A stretch of DNA of 64,000 bases from Arthrobacter sp. zg-Y844 (GTDB lineage Bacteria > Actinomycetota > Actinomycetes > Actinomycetales > Micrococcaceae): assembly GCF_024385465.1 (NCBI RefSeq), contig NZ_JANFLS010000002.1, positions 124,001-188,000 on the forward strand, written 5' to 3'. Positions 34,286 through 44,609 of the stretch are shown in pieces. Numbering within the stretch: position 1 is the stretch's first letter; each line of letters opens with the position of its first letter. The notes under the pieces were generated by a model. That model worked only from the letters and a program-made list of their open reading frames with translations, was not told the origin of the DNA and made no database searches. The translations under genes and the position numbers were made by a program.

Positions 34286-36420
34286 CGGACTCCAAGGAGC
34301 TCCCGGAGGCTTACAAGGACCTGGGCTACCACGAGCTCAACGCCATGCTGAACCTGTACGGCAAGAACGGAGAGATCCAGTTCGACGCCGACCGCGCTGC
34401 TGCGCGCCAGTACTTCCTCCAGCACGTTAACAACAACACGGTCTTCTTCCATGACCTGGAAGAGAAGCTGGAATACCTGGTCAAGAACGAGTACTACGAG
34501 CCGGAAACGCTCGACCAGTACTCCATGACCTTCATCAAGGAGCTGTACACCCGCGCCTACAAGAAGAAGTTCCGCTTCGAAACCTTCCTCGGCGCGTTCA
34601 AGTTCTACACCTCGTACACGCTGAAGACCTTCGACGGCAAGCGTTACCTGGAGCGCTACGAAGACCGTGTCTGCATGGTTGCCCTGCACCTGGCCCGCGG
34701 CGACGAGCAGCTCGCCACGCAGATGGTGGACGAAATCATCGAGGGCCGCTTCCAGCCGGCCACCCCCACGTTCCTCAACGCCGGCAAGGCCCAGCGCGGC
34801 GAGCTCGTCTCCTGCTTCCTGCTGCGCATCGAAGACAACATGGAGTCCATCGGCCGCTCCATCAACTCCGCGCTGCAGCTCTCCAAGCGCGGCGGCGGCG
34901 TCGCCTTTGCACTGACCAACATCCGCGAGGTCGGCGCGCCGATCAAGCAGATCGAGAACCAGTCCTCCGGCGTCATCCCCGTGATGAAGCTCCTTGAGGA
35001 CAGCTTCTCCTACGCGAACCAGCTCGGTGCCCGCCAGGGTGCCGGTGCCGTGTACCTGCACGCCCACCACCCGGACATCAACCGGTTCCTCGACACCAAG
35101 CGCGAGAACGCCGACGAGAAGATCCGCATCAAGACCCTCTCCCTCGGCGTCGTCGTCCCGGACATCACCTTCGACCTGGCCAAGCGCGACGAGGACATGT
35201 ACCTGTTCTCGCCGTACGACGTCGAGAAGGTCTACGGCATGCCGTTCTCCGACATCTCGGTCACCGAGAAGTACTACGAGATGGTGGACGATTCCCGGAT
35301 CAAGAAGACCAAGATCCGTGCCCGCGAGTTCTTCCAGACCCTCGCCGAGATCCAGTTCGAGTCCGGCTACCCGTACATCATGTTCGAGGACACGGTGAAC
35401 CGGGAGAACCCGATCGACGGCAAGATCATCATGTCCAACCTGTGCTCGGAAATCCTCCAGGTTTCCCAGCCCACCACGTACAACGATGACCTGTCCTACG
35501 ACGAGACCGGCAAGGACATCTCCTGCAACCTCGGCTCGCTGAACATTGCCAAGACCATGGACTCGCCGGACTTCGGCCGGACCATCGAGACGGCTATCCG
35601 TGCGCTGACCGCCGTTTCGGACATGAGCCACATCGGCTCCGTTCCGTCCATTGCCAAGGGCAATGACATGTCGCATGCCATCGGCCTGGGCCAGATGAAC
35701 CTGCACGGCTACCTGGCACGCGAGCGGGTCTATTACGGTTCCGAAGAAGGCATCGACTTCACGAACATGTACTTCTACACGGTGGTCTACCACGCCGTGC
35801 GGGCGTCGAACCTGCTGGCCATCGAGACCGGCCGCAAGTTCGCCGGCTTCGAGCGCTCCAAGTACGCCACGGGGGAGTACTTCGACAAGTACACCAACCA
35901 GGAATGGGCACCGCAGACGCAGCGTGTCCGCGAACTGTTCGACGGCGTGCACATCCCCACCCAGGCTGACTGGGAGGCGTTGAAGGCTTCGGTCATGGAA
36001 CACGGCATCTACAACCAGAACCTGCAGGCCGTGCCGCCCACCGGCTCGATCTCCTACATCAACAACTCCACCTCCTCCATCCACCCGGTGGCGTCGAAGA
36101 TCGAGATCCGCAAGGAAGGCAAGCTGGGACGCGTCTACTACCCGGCTCCGTACCTGACCAACGACAACCTGGAGTACTACCAGGATGCGTACGAGATCGG
36201 CTACGAGAAGATCATCGACACCTACGCCGCTGCGACGCAGCACGTGGACCAGGGCCTGTCCCTGACGTTGTTCTTCAAGGACACCGCAACCACCCGCGAC
36301 ATCAACAAGGCGCAGATCTACGCCTGGCGCAAAGGCATCAAGACCATCTACTACATCCGCCTGCGCCAGCTCGCGCTGGAAGGCACCGAGGTTGAGGGCT
36401 GCGTTTCCTGCATGCTGTAA
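34282..36420 (+). CDS. nrdE: Class Ib ribonucleotide reductase, alpha subunit
   Basis: A 712-residue catalytic subunit that reduces NDPs to dNDPs. Seen: [21 protein letters not shown] with the first active-site Cys, [23 protein letters not shown], and the C-terminal CVSCML pair that takes electrons from NrdH. An N-terminal ATP-cone is absent, as in NrdE. I chose the ATG at 34282, overlapping nrdI (ATGA); a TTG at 34255 could start nine residues earlier. Confidence 0.97.
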   Translation: MTDSKELPEAYKDLGYHELNAMLNLYGKNGEIQFDADRAAARQYFLQHVNNNTVFFHDLEEKLEYLVKNEYYEPETLDQYSMTFIKELYTRAYKKKFRFETFLGAFKFYTSYTLKTFDGKRYLERYEDRVCMVALHLARGDEQLATQMVDEIIEGRFQPATPTFLNAGKAQRGELVSCFLLRIEDNMESIGRSINSALQLSKRGGGVAFALTNIREVGAPIKQIENQSSGVIPVMKLLEDSFSYANQLGARQGAGAVYLHAHHPDINRFLDTKRENADEKIRIKTLSLGVVVPDITFDLAKRDEDMYLFSPYDVEKVYGMPFSDISVTEKYYEMVDDSRIKKTKIRAREFFQTLAEIQFESGYPYIMFEDTVNRENPIDGKIIMSNLCSEILQVSQPTTYNDDLSYDETGKDISCNLGSLNIAKTMDSPDFGRTIETAIRALTAVSDMSHIGSVPSIAKGNDMSHAIGLGQMNLHGYLARERVYYGSEEGIDFTNMYFYTVVYHAVRASNLLAIETGRKFAGFERSKYATGEYFDKYTNQEWAPQTQRVRELFDGVHIPTQADWEALKASVMEHGIYNQNLQAVPPTGSISYINNSTSSIHPVASKIEIRKEGKLGRVYYPAPYLTNDNLEYYQDAYEIGYEKIIDTYAAATQHVDQGLSLTLFFKDTATTRDINKAQIYAWRKGIKTIYYIRLRQLALEGTEVEGCVSCML

Positions 36421-37449
<1,029 letters not shown>

Positions 37450-37472
37450 TTCCTTAGCGGAATCCGCACCAT

Positions 37473-37511
37473 TGCCGCCGCGGCGGGCCTTTCGGGTCCG
37501 TCGCGGCGGCA
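37473..37511. terminator. Terminator hairpin after nrdF
   Basis: A perfect 10-bp outer stem (37473-37482 with 37502-37511) is extended inward by weaker and G-T pairs. Only a short TTT follows. It lies between two convergent genes. Confidence 0.65.
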
Positions 37512-37518
37512 GCGCTGT

Positions 37519-37977
37519 TTAAGGCACGGAATGTTCTTCTTTCAGCCAGCCCAGAACCCCATATCTGAAGGCAAAGGCGACGGGGATGAGGGCGAGGAAG
37601 ACCAATAGCCCGAACAGTATCGCCGGACCGCCGATATTCTCGTTGAACCCGGCATGGGCGAAAACCCCTGCAAAAAGTACTGCCATAACACCCAGTGAAA
37701 CTGCCATGATGTTGGCCCATCCCGTCGTCCGACGTGTCACGGACCTGTCCGCTGCCGCGGCTGAGACCAGTTGCCAGGCTGCCAGCAACGCCAGCTCGAA
37801 GACGGCCACCGCGATGCCGATGACCGTGACGTACGAGGACGCCAGATACGCAACCTCCGGATAGGCTTCCGCGGATCGGGCCGCCATCCGCGGAACAACG
37901 ACAAGTTGGGTCAGCAGGGCGGCCACGGCAAAAGCCACGACGGCGCAGCGGAGGGGGAGGGCTTCCTGCCGAGTCAT
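37519..37977 (-). CDS. DUF2975-like small membrane protein
   Basis: A 152-residue protein with four membrane helices (about 10-32, 48-70, 86-110 and 116-138) and a short polar end. Size and pattern resemble DUF2975, but I cannot confirm the family by eye. No Xre-type partner gene, often seen beside DUF2975, is present. ATG at 37977 has only a weak AGGA upstream. Confidence 0.6.
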   Translation of the reverse strand: MTRQEALPLRCAVVAFAVAALLTQLVVVPRMAARSAEAYPEVAYLASSYVTVIGIAVAVFELALLAAWQLVSAAAADRSVTRRTTGWANIMAVSLGVMAVLFAGVFAHAGFNENIGGPAILFGLLVFLALIPVAFAFRYGVLGWLKEEHSVP

Positions 37978-38112
37978 GACGTGATCCTCGCGCGGGCGGG
38001 TGCAGCTGTCAACCATGCATCAGCGGCCGCCCTTCCAGTAAGCGGGGCGAAAAGCGCGTTGGAGCGAAGCACGTATGGACGCGGCTGCACCGTCCGCCTA
38101 GTCTTCGGCGCT

Positions 38113-38715
38113 ATGACTGGAATCCCGGACAAAATCGAACCTCCGCTGGCGGGCACGGAAACTGAAACCCTGCTGGGTTCCCTGGACCGGCAACGCGCCA
38201 CCGTTGCCTGGAAAACCGGCGGCATCGGTGCCGAAGCCCTTACCGCCACCGTCGGCTCCTCAGCCATTACCCTCGGTGGTCTCCTCAAGCACCTGGCGGG
38301 TGTGGAGGACATGTACTTCGCCTGGCGGCTGAAAGGCCAGGACCCGGGAGCTCCGTGGAATGCCGTGGACTGGCAAAACGACCCGGACTGGGATTGGCGT
38401 ACCGCCGCAGACAACACCCCGGAGGACCTCTACGCGCTGTGGAGCGACGCCGTCGGACGTTCACGGCAACGCCTTGCCGCAGCGCTGGCCGAGGGCGGAC
38501 TCGAGCAACTGCTGCCCGCCATTGAGGGCCAAGCCGGGAGCCTGCGCCGCATGCTGATCGACCTGATTGAGGAATATGCCCGGCATACCGGACATGCCGA
38601 TCTGATCCGTGAATCCGTGGACGGGCTGGTGGGGGAGGATCCTCCGGGGGACGTGTCCTGGCCCGCTCCGGCGTCCGGTGCCGCCGCCTATCCGGCCCCC
38701 GCGGCAGGCGCGTAG
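38113..38715 (+). CDS. DUF664 / DinB-like (mini-DinB) protein
   Basis: A 200-residue four-helix-bundle protein of the DinB superfamily, whose actinobacterial members include mycothiol-dependent S-transferases. Seen: LLKHLAGVEDMYFAWRL with the N-terminal metal His, and LIEEYARHTGHADLIRESVDG with the C-terminal HxxxH pair. The metal site looks complete. The substrate is unknown. TAGTCT lies eight bases before the ATG, without a Shine-Dalgarno. Its TAG stop opens the ABC gene's -10 box. Confidence 0.88.
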   Translation: MTGIPDKIEPPLAGTETETLLGSLDRQRATVAWKTGGIGAEALTATVGSSAITLGGLLKHLAGVEDMYFAWRLKGQDPGAPWNAVDWQNDPDWDWRTAADNTPEDLYALWSDAVGRSRQRLAAALAEGGLEQLLPAIEGQAGSLRRMLIDLIEEYARHTGHADLIRESVDGLVGEDPPGDVSWPAPASGAAAYPAPAAGA

Positions 38716-38718
38716 CCT
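38713..38718 (+). promoter_or_regulatory. Leaderless -10 box TAGCCT overlapping a stop codon
   Basis: TAGCCT starts with the stop of the DUF664 gene and lies exactly six bases before the ABC ATPase ATG at 38725. The downstream gene has no Shine-Dalgarno. Confidence 0.5.
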
Positions 38719-38724
38719 GACCGC

Positions 38725-39693
38725 ATGGAACCTGGCTCTGGCTCAGCCGTTGTCCGCACCCGCGGGCTGTACAAGAACTTCGGACGCGTTGCAGCGCTGA
38801 AAGGCATCGACTTGGATGTCCCGGCGGGAAGCGTCTTCGGGGTCATCGGTCCCAACGGTGCCGGCAAGACCACGCTGATGCGCCTGCTGCTGGACCTGCT
38901 GCGTCCCAGCTCCGGGGAGATAGCCGTCCTCGGCGTTAATCCCCGCAGCGGAGGGCCGGCCCTGCGTCGTCGTATCGGGTTCCTGCCGGGGGATCCGGCA
39001 TTGGCGGACAGAGTCAGCGGACGGGAACTTCTCCGCTTTTTCTCACATATCAGTGGAGCCGTAGATCCGGGGACGGTTCCGGCGCTGGCGGAGCGGCTCG
39101 ATCTGGACCTCGGCCGACCGGTGCGTGCCCTGTCCAAGGGAAACCGGCAGAAACTGGGACTCATCCAGGCGTTTATGCATCAACCGCCGCTGCTGATCCT
39201 TGACGAACCAACCAGCGGATTGGACCCGTTGGTTCAGCAGGAGTTTCTGGCGCTGGTGAGGGAGGCGAGCAGCAACGGCCAGACGGTACTGCTCAGCTCG
39301 CACGTTCTCAGCGAGATTGAGGAGGCCGCTGACACTGTGGCCATCCTTCGGAAGGGGGCAGTGGTATCCGCCGCCAGCACCGCGGATATCCGTGCGTCGG
39401 CCGGCCGCCGTGTGCGGATTGGTATCCCTGCAGCAGAGGCACCTGCCTTGGTTGAACGCCTTCGGCGGGTGCCCGGTTTCGAGCTGCTGCAGGTGCCCAC
39501 GGACCCGGACCCCCTGGGCCCAGCCTCAATCCATGGCCGGTTCAAGGGTGACATGCCGGACCTGATCACGGCCCTGGCGGGACACCCTCTCCTCGACCTG
39601 ATGGTGCAGGAGCCCGACCTCGAGGAGGCCGTGCTGCGGTTTTACGGGCCGGAGAATGCTGCCGGGCCGGCCGACGGCGGTGCCGCCGAATGA
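38725..39693 (+). CDS. ABC transporter ATP-binding protein
   Basis: A 322-residue ATPase that powers the permease encoded next. Seen: Walker A GPNGAGKTT, signature LSKGNRQK, Walker B LLILDEPTSG, and the switch His in SSHVLSE. It fits the ABC-2 type exporter group (drug, lipid or bacteriocin-resistance type); cargo is unknown. It overlaps the permease gene by four bases. Confidence 0.93.
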   Translation: MEPGSGSAVVRTRGLYKNFGRVAALKGIDLDVPAGSVFGVIGPNGAGKTTLMRLLLDLLRPSSGEIAVLGVNPRSGGPALRRRIGFLPGDPALADRVSGRELLRFFSHISGAVDPGTVPALAERLDLDLGRPVRALSKGNRQKLGLIQAFMHQPPLLILDEPTSGLDPLVQQEFLALVREASSNGQTVLLSSHVLSEIEEAADTVAILRKGAVVSAASTADIRASAGRRVRIGIPAAEAPALVERLRRVPGFELLQVPTDPDPLGPASIHGRFKGDMPDLITALAGHPLLDLMVQEPDLEEAVLRFYGPENAAGPADGGAAE

Positions 39694-40484
39694 GTCGCCT
39701 CCCTTTGTTCACCCGTTCACTTGCCGCGTCATGGCGTCCGCTTCTGGGATGGGCGGCGGGCATCCTCGCTGTCCTGAGCCTGTACCTGCCCCTCTATCCG
39801 TCCCTGGCCGGCCAGGATTTCCAGGATCTCCTGCAGAGCCTGCCGCCCGAACTCATTTCCGCGCTGGGCTATGACGAACTGACCACCGGCGCCGGCTACA
39901 CTCAGGCGACGTTCTTCGGCCTCATCGGGTTCGCCCTCTTCACCATCGCCGCCATCTCCTGGGGAACCCGGGCGATTGCCGGCGACGAGGAGAGCGGGAC
40001 ACTGGAACTCGTGCTGGCCCACGCGGTCGGCCGGGTCCAGCTCGTGCTGGAGCGCAGCGCCGCCATTGTTGCGCGTCTGCTGCTGCTCGGCCTTTTCGCG
40101 GGTCTGGCCGTGCTGGTTTTCAACCGCCCCGCACAACTCGGACTCGTCCCTTCCCACGTTTGGGCCGGGTGTGCGGCGCTCGTCGGGCTGGCACTGCTGA
40201 CGGCGTCCGTCGCCCTGGCTGCGGGGGCCTTCACCGGCCGCCGCGTCTGGGCGCTCACTGCGGCCGTTGCGGTCGCCGTCGGCGGGTACGCCCTCAACGC
40301 GGTGGCCAACCAGAACCAGGACCTGGACTACCTCCACGACTGGACGCCCTATCACTGGGCCTTCGGCTCCGGGCCGCTCAGCAACGGAGCCGATTGGGCC
40401 GGGCTCGGTGCGCTGTATGGCACAAGCGCGCTGCTGGTCCTGCTCGCTGCCGTCGCCCTTACCCGGAGGGACATCGGCACGTGA
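39690..40484 (+). CDS. ABC-2 type transporter permease
   Basis: A 264-residue membrane protein with about six helices and the GDEESGTLELVLAHAVGR loop that marks ABC-2 permeases and contacts the ATPase. The overlapping start (ATGA) and ABC ATPase partner show a two-component exporter. Confidence 0.88.
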   Translation: MSRLPLFTRSLAASWRPLLGWAAGILAVLSLYLPLYPSLAGQDFQDLLQSLPPELISALGYDELTTGAGYTQATFFGLIGFALFTIAAISWGTRAIAGDEESGTLELVLAHAVGRVQLVLERSAAIVARLLLLGLFAGLAVLVFNRPAQLGLVPSHVWAGCAALVGLALLTASVALAAGAFTGRRVWALTAAVAVAVGGYALNAVANQNQDLDYLHDWTPYHWAFGSGPLSNGADWAGLGALYGTSALLVLLAAVALTRRDIGT

Positions 40485-40535
40485 CCGCGAGCCCTGTGCA
40501 ATGATGTCCCCACCAAACACGACGGGTGGGCGCCG

Positions 40536-41390
40536 ATGCGCAAGGTAAAGGGACTCGCAGCCGCGGCAGCGGCGGTGCTGCTGCTTTCCGCCTGCACGGA
40601 CGCCGGATCGTCGACCGCGGACGAGCAGTCCACTCCGCCGGCACCGAATGACGGCGCCTCAATCATGGCCTGCCAAAACGCCGTGGTCCTTGGCGAGGAC
40701 CGGGTGCTGGACTTGAGCGATGCCCGGGACTTCCAGGCCTGGGGCTTAGTGGAGCCAGCCGACGCTTCGGTTCCGTTCTCCACCGGATCGCCGGTGGAAA
40801 TTGCCTGGCGGGTTACCGGGACCGGTACGTTCGATACATGGCTTGCCGATCCGCAGGGAAACCGGGTTGAGGCGTTGAAGAAACCGGGCACTTCCACTGG
40901 AGGGGAGCTGGACAAGCCGGGGGAGGGCTGGGACGCCGTCTACGAGTTTGACGAGCCCGGGTGCTGGTCGCTGCGGGTGGAGCGGCAGATGCCGGACCGC
41001 ACGACGGCGATATCGGTCGACCTTCGGGTTGAGGAGGGGGCCCCTTCCTTCGCCTCAGTCAACGAAGTGTACGACGCCGTCGCGGGCGTCCTGGACTGCG
41101 ACCCCGGCACCACAGCGGAACCGGTCACGATACAGATCGACGGATATCTTCCCGAGTACCGGATGTGCACCGACGCGGTCGAAATAGTCCGCTACGAGAA
41201 CGAGGCGGACCGGGCCAAGGCGTCTGAATTGCTGCAGGCCGCCGAAAACCCGTTCCCGTACTTCGCCGAAGGCAGCAACTGGCACGTGCTGGTCCTGCCG
41301 GACCGTGAGGGACGGATGCCGGGCCCCGACCAAATCGCTGCCCTCGCCGCGGAACTGGGCGGCAGTTATGTCAGCGCAGCGGGCGAATAG
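40536..41390 (+). CDS. Secreted lipoprotein, unknown function
   Basis: A 284-residue protein with a signal peptide and lipobox LLSAC near residue 20. Residues 45-165 look like a beta-rich domain (FDTWLADPQGNRVEAL, GCWSLRVERQM). A second part follows, with a Cys pair (DCDPG, MCTDAVE). I recognise no family. It is separate from the ABC exporter by 51 bases but on the same strand, so co-transcription is possible. Confidence 0.75.
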   Translation: MRKVKGLAAAAAAVLLLSACTDAGSSTADEQSTPPAPNDGASIMACQNAVVLGEDRVLDLSDARDFQAWGLVEPADASVPFSTGSPVEIAWRVTGTGTFDTWLADPQGNRVEALKKPGTSTGGELDKPGEGWDAVYEFDEPGCWSLRVERQMPDRTTAISVDLRVEEGAPSFASVNEVYDAVAGVLDCDPGTTAEPVTIQIDGYLPEYRMCTDAVEIVRYENEADRAKASELLQAAENPFPYFAEGSNWHVLVLPDREGRMPGPDQIAALAAELGGSYVSAAGE

Positions 41391-41424
41391 CCCGCACGCC
41401 AGGCGTCATTATTCGTAATACTAC

Positions 41425-41443
41425 GTTTATTGGACCAATAAAC
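41425..41443. promoter_or_regulatory. 19-bp perfect palindrome, probable operator of the second NAD-salvage operon
   Basis: GTTTATTGG-A-CCAATAAAC has 9-bp perfect arms around one base. It abuts the expected -35 position for the -10 box at 41466-41471. The operon ends with an NrtR-like regulator that is the likely binder. The sequence is unrelated to the pnuC operator. Confidence 0.7.
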
Positions 41444-41465
41444 TTCCAATGACGAAAAAGCTGTG

Positions 41466-41471
41466 TAGGCT
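41466..41471 (+). promoter_or_regulatory. Leaderless -10 box TAGGCT, N6, ATG
   Basis: TAGGCT lies exactly six bases before the ATG at 41478. No Shine-Dalgarno is present, so transcription should start at or next to the start codon. Confidence 0.55.
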
Positions 41472-41477
41472 GGCAGC

Positions 41478-42293
41478 ATGTTCACCGCATACGCCACAGT
41501 CCCGCAGGGATACACCGTCCACTCGGCAGCGACGCCGATGTCCTTCCCGGCCGGGGAGGCTCACCTCAAGGTCGAAGGCAGCCCGGCGGAAACCCCGCTG
41601 TACTTCTACCTCACCGGCGCCGATGCCAACGAGTACATAACCGCGGCCATGTGGATCGACTACGCCCACCAGGGCGGACACAAGGTCCAGGCCCTCATTC
41701 CGTACCTGCCCGGAGCCCGCCAGGACCGCGGCAATCCCTTCGGCGCCAAGGTCTACGCCAACCTCATCAACGCCATGAACGCCGACGAAGTGGTCTGCTT
41801 CGACCCGCACTCTCCCGTCATGCCGGCTCTGGTCCGCAACCTGCGCGCTGTGGATTCCTCGACCGTCATCGCCCAGGTCCTGCGGAACAAAGCAGGGGAG
41901 TATGCCGGCGTCATCTGCCCGGACGCCGGGGCGAAGGAACGCACCGCCCGAACCGCTGCAGCCCTCGGACTTCCGCTCTACTCCGCCGAGAAGCACCGGG
42001 ACTTTGCCACCGGCAAGCTGTCCGGGTTCACCTGCGCGGAACTGCCCGACGAAGGACGCTTCCTGGTCGTGGACGACATCTGCGACGGCGGCGGAACCTT
42101 CATGGGCCTGGCCGCAGCCACCGGGCTGGGACCGGACCGCCTGGACCTGTGGGTGAGCCACGGAGTGTTCTCCGGCAAAGCAGCCCAGCTGCGGCAGGCC
42201 TACGGCTCCATCTACACCACGGATTCACACCCCGGCGCCGCCAACCCGGACGTCGCCGCTTCCATCACGCCCCTGATCTCCCACCTCATCTAA
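41478..42293 (+). CDS. PRPP-synthetase-like (Prs-type) protein of a nicotinamide salvage operon
   Basis: A 271-residue protein of the ribose-phosphate pyrophosphokinase fold, shorter than housekeeping Prs (about 310-320). Seen: the flexible-loop RQDR (residues 81-84), DPHSP where classic Prs has DLHA, and the ribose-5-phosphate/PRPP loop VVDDICDGGGT (about 197-207). Classic Prs makes PRPP from ribose-5-phosphate and ATP. Here it is coupled to a Nampt-like gene, so it should feed that enzyme. In the phage NARP1 pathway, proteins with this annotation pyrophosphorylate ADP-ribose instead; sequence alone cannot tell which applies. Confidence 0.85.
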   Translation: MFTAYATVPQGYTVHSAATPMSFPAGEAHLKVEGSPAETPLYFYLTGADANEYITAAMWIDYAHQGGHKVQALIPYLPGARQDRGNPFGAKVYANLINAMNADEVVCFDPHSPVMPALVRNLRAVDSSTVIAQVLRNKAGEYAGVICPDAGAKERTARTAAALGLPLYSAEKHRDFATGKLSGFTCAELPDEGRFLVVDDICDGGGTFMGLAAATGLGPDRLDLWVSHGVFSGKAAQLRQAYGSIYTTDSHPGAANPDVAASITPLISHLI

Positions 42294-42303
42294 GGAACCG
42301 GCC

Positions 42304-43851
42304 ATGACCACGACATCAGCACCGACCGCCCTGACCACCGCCAGCATCACCGCAGCCCTGTTCCAGACAGACGCGTACAAGCTCGGCCACATCCACATGT
42401 ACCCCCGGGGCACCACAAAGGTTCTCTCCAACTTCACCAACCGCGGCTCCCGGATCGAGGGCGTTGACCACGTGGTGCACTTCGGCCTGCAGGCCTTCCT
42501 GCAGAAGTTCTGCATTGAAGCCTTCGCACCGTTCTTCGCCGCCGATGAGGACGACGCCGTGGCCGAGTACCAGGCCGGCCTCAACGACATCCTCGGCCCC
42601 AACACCGTCGGCACCGACCACATCCGGTCCCTGCACCGCCGCGGCTACCTGCCGCTGATCTTCCGTGCCGTGCCCGAGGGAACCCGGGTGCCCCTGCGGG
42701 TCCCCTCCGTCACCGTCGAATCCACCGAGCCGGAGTTCTTCTGGCTGGTCAACTACATCGAGACGGCGCTCAGCGCCTCCATCTGGCAGCCCTCCACCGC
42801 AGCGACCATTGCCGACAAGTACCGCGGCATCCTGGACACCGCCGCCGCGAAGACCGGCACGGACGCCGCCTATGTGGACTGGCAGCTCCACGACTTCTCT
42901 TTCCGGGGCATGCCCGGCATCGAAGCAGCCGCAGCGTCCGGCGCCGGCCACCTGCTCTCCTTCAAGGGCTCGGACTCCCTCGGCTCGGCCGACTTCATCC
43001 GCCGTTACTACAACTCCGCCTTCGGCACGGACAACGGCCAGATCCTCGGCTCCATCCCCGCCAGCGAGCACGCCGTGATGTGCGCCGGCGGCCAGGACGG
43101 AGAAGCGGAAACCTTCCGCCACATCCTGGAGGCCAACCCCACCGGAAACATCTCCCTGGTCTCCGACGGGTACGACCTGTGGCACGTGCTGCAGGGCATC
43201 CTGCCCGGGCTCAAGGACATCATCACCTCACGCGACGGCAACGTCGTCATCCGTCCCGACTCCGGAGACCCGGCCGACATCGTCTGCGGAACCTCCACCC
43301 GCCCCGGCGCCGTCGCCCCCGACACGGCACCGTCGATGGCAGAGGACCCGGCATACTTCGGCGTCGTCGCCCTCCTGGAAGCCGAGTTCGGCTCCACCCG
43401 CAACCACGCCGGCTACAAGGTCCTGAACTACGTGCGCGTTATGTACGGCGACTCCATCACCCCCGAGCGTGCCGCGGACATCACCGCACGCCTGGAGAAA
43501 GCGGGCTACGCCTCGGAGAACGTCGTGCTCGGCGCCGGTTCGTTCACCTACCAGTACGTCACCCGGGACACGTTCTCCTCGGCCATCAAGGTCACCTACA
43601 TCGAGGTCAACGGCCAGCCCCGTAACGTGTTCAAGGATCCGATCACCGCCCAGGGCTTCGGGTCCAAGCGTTCCGCCACCGGCCGCCTGGCCGTCACCCG
43701 GAACGACGACGGCGAACTGGTCCTCATCGAGAAGGCCACCCCCGAGCAGGAAGCGGCATCCCTGCTGCAGCCCGTGTGGGCCAACGGCGGGTTCCTCCGC
43801 CGCCAGTCCTTCGCGGACGTCCGTGCCGTGCTCGGTAACATTGCCTCATGA
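42304..43851 (+). CDS. nadV: Nicotinamide phosphoribosyltransferase-like protein
   Basis: A 515-residue type II phosphoribosyltransferase that in this family joins nicotinamide to PRPP to give NMN. Seen: TDAYKLGHIHMYP, the active-site His in SIPASEHAVM (near 255), and VIRPDSGDP (near 315). It lies 10 bases after the Prs-like gene with AAGGAA before its ATG, and overlaps the regulator gene by four bases. NMN would go to NAD through the NadR adenylyltransferase encoded at 21.5 kb. The alternative acceptor is activated ADP-ribose, as in phage Namat. Confidence 0.92.
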   Translation: MTTTSAPTALTTASITAALFQTDAYKLGHIHMYPRGTTKVLSNFTNRGSRIEGVDHVVHFGLQAFLQKFCIEAFAPFFAADEDDAVAEYQAGLNDILGPNTVGTDHIRSLHRRGYLPLIFRAVPEGTRVPLRVPSVTVESTEPEFFWLVNYIETALSASIWQPSTAATIADKYRGILDTAAAKTGTDAAYVDWQLHDFSFRGMPGIEAAAASGAGHLLSFKGSDSLGSADFIRRYYNSAFGTDNGQILGSIPASEHAVMCAGGQDGEAETFRHILEANPTGNISLVSDGYDLWHVLQGILPGLKDIITSRDGNVVIRPDSGDPADIVCGTSTRPGAVAPDTAPSMAEDPAYFGVVALLEAEFGSTRNHAGYKVLNYVRVMYGDSITPERAADITARLEKAGYASENVVLGAGSFTYQYVTRDTFSSAIKVTYIEVNGQPRNVFKDPITAQGFGSKRSATGRLAVTRNDDGELVLIEKATPEQEAASLLQPVWANGGFLRRQSFADVRAVLGNIAS

Positions 43852-44492
43852 ATTCCGAAAGGCTGCAGCCCCTCGTCTCGATCGATACCGTGCCCTTCAT
43901 CGTGAGGGACGGGGGGCTGTGCCTGGTGACGGCGGAGCGGGCCAACGAGCCCTTCGCCGGCGTGCAGGCGCTCCCCGGCGTCCTCCTGCTTCCCTCCGAA
44001 CGGCTGGCCGAGGCCGCACTGCGGGCGCTGACGGTCAAGACCGGAGTAGGGGAGGACCGAGTGGAACACCTCGACACGGCGGGTGTCTACGACAACCCGG
44101 ACCGGGATCCACGCGGGCCGACCATTTCGATTGTCCATACCGCTGTCCTGCACCCGGACGCCGGGCTGAACGAAGCCGCCGTTAGGGTCACGCCGGTGGA
44201 GCGAGTATCCGGGCTGCCGTTCGACCACGACACCATCATCCGCCGTACCGCCGGCACCGTGCTGGACGCGCTTTGGGTGGACGCGGTACTGACCAAGGCG
44301 CTGCTGGGGAAGCACTTCACCACGGCCCAGGCCGCACGGATCAGCCGGAGCCTCGCGGCGGCCGCCGGACGCACCGAACCGGACTCCTCCAACCTGGGCC
44401 GGATGCTCGCCCGTAACCCTGCCCTGTCCAAATCCAGTGAGACAGTCGCCGCGGGCCGCGGGCGGCCGGCTGCAGGGTGGTCCTGGACATAG
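43848..44492 (+). CDS. NrtR-like regulator with a degenerate Nudix domain
   Basis: A 214-residue protein with the NrtR layout: Nudix-like domain (about 1-130), then a winged helix (about 140-214, ALLGKHFTTAQAARISRSL). The Nudix box is ruined: after LPG the conserved Gly is Val, and RE-EE is replaced by RA and VK (RALTVKTGV, residues 59-67). It should bind but not hydrolyse a nucleotide ligand. Its position, third gene overlapping the Nampt-like gene, mirrors nrtR in the pnuC operon. Confidence 0.8.
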   Translation: MNSERLQPLVSIDTVPFIVRDGGLCLVTAERANEPFAGVQALPGVLLLPSERLAEAALRALTVKTGVGEDRVEHLDTAGVYDNPDRDPRGPTISIVHTAVLHPDAGLNEAAVRVTPVERVSGLPFDHDTIIRRTAGTVLDALWVDAVLTKALLGKHFTTAQAARISRSLAAAAGRTEPDSSNLGRMLARNPALSKSSETVAAGRGRPAAGWSWT

Positions 44493-44609
44493 CCGGAAAC
44501 ATCGAAATCAATGGCGGCTTTCGAAAGGAGCAATCGGTTACAGTTATTGTCGCCAGGATTTTGATCCGTTCAGCTGTGACACAGACTGACCTTACGAAAG
44601 TCGAACTCC

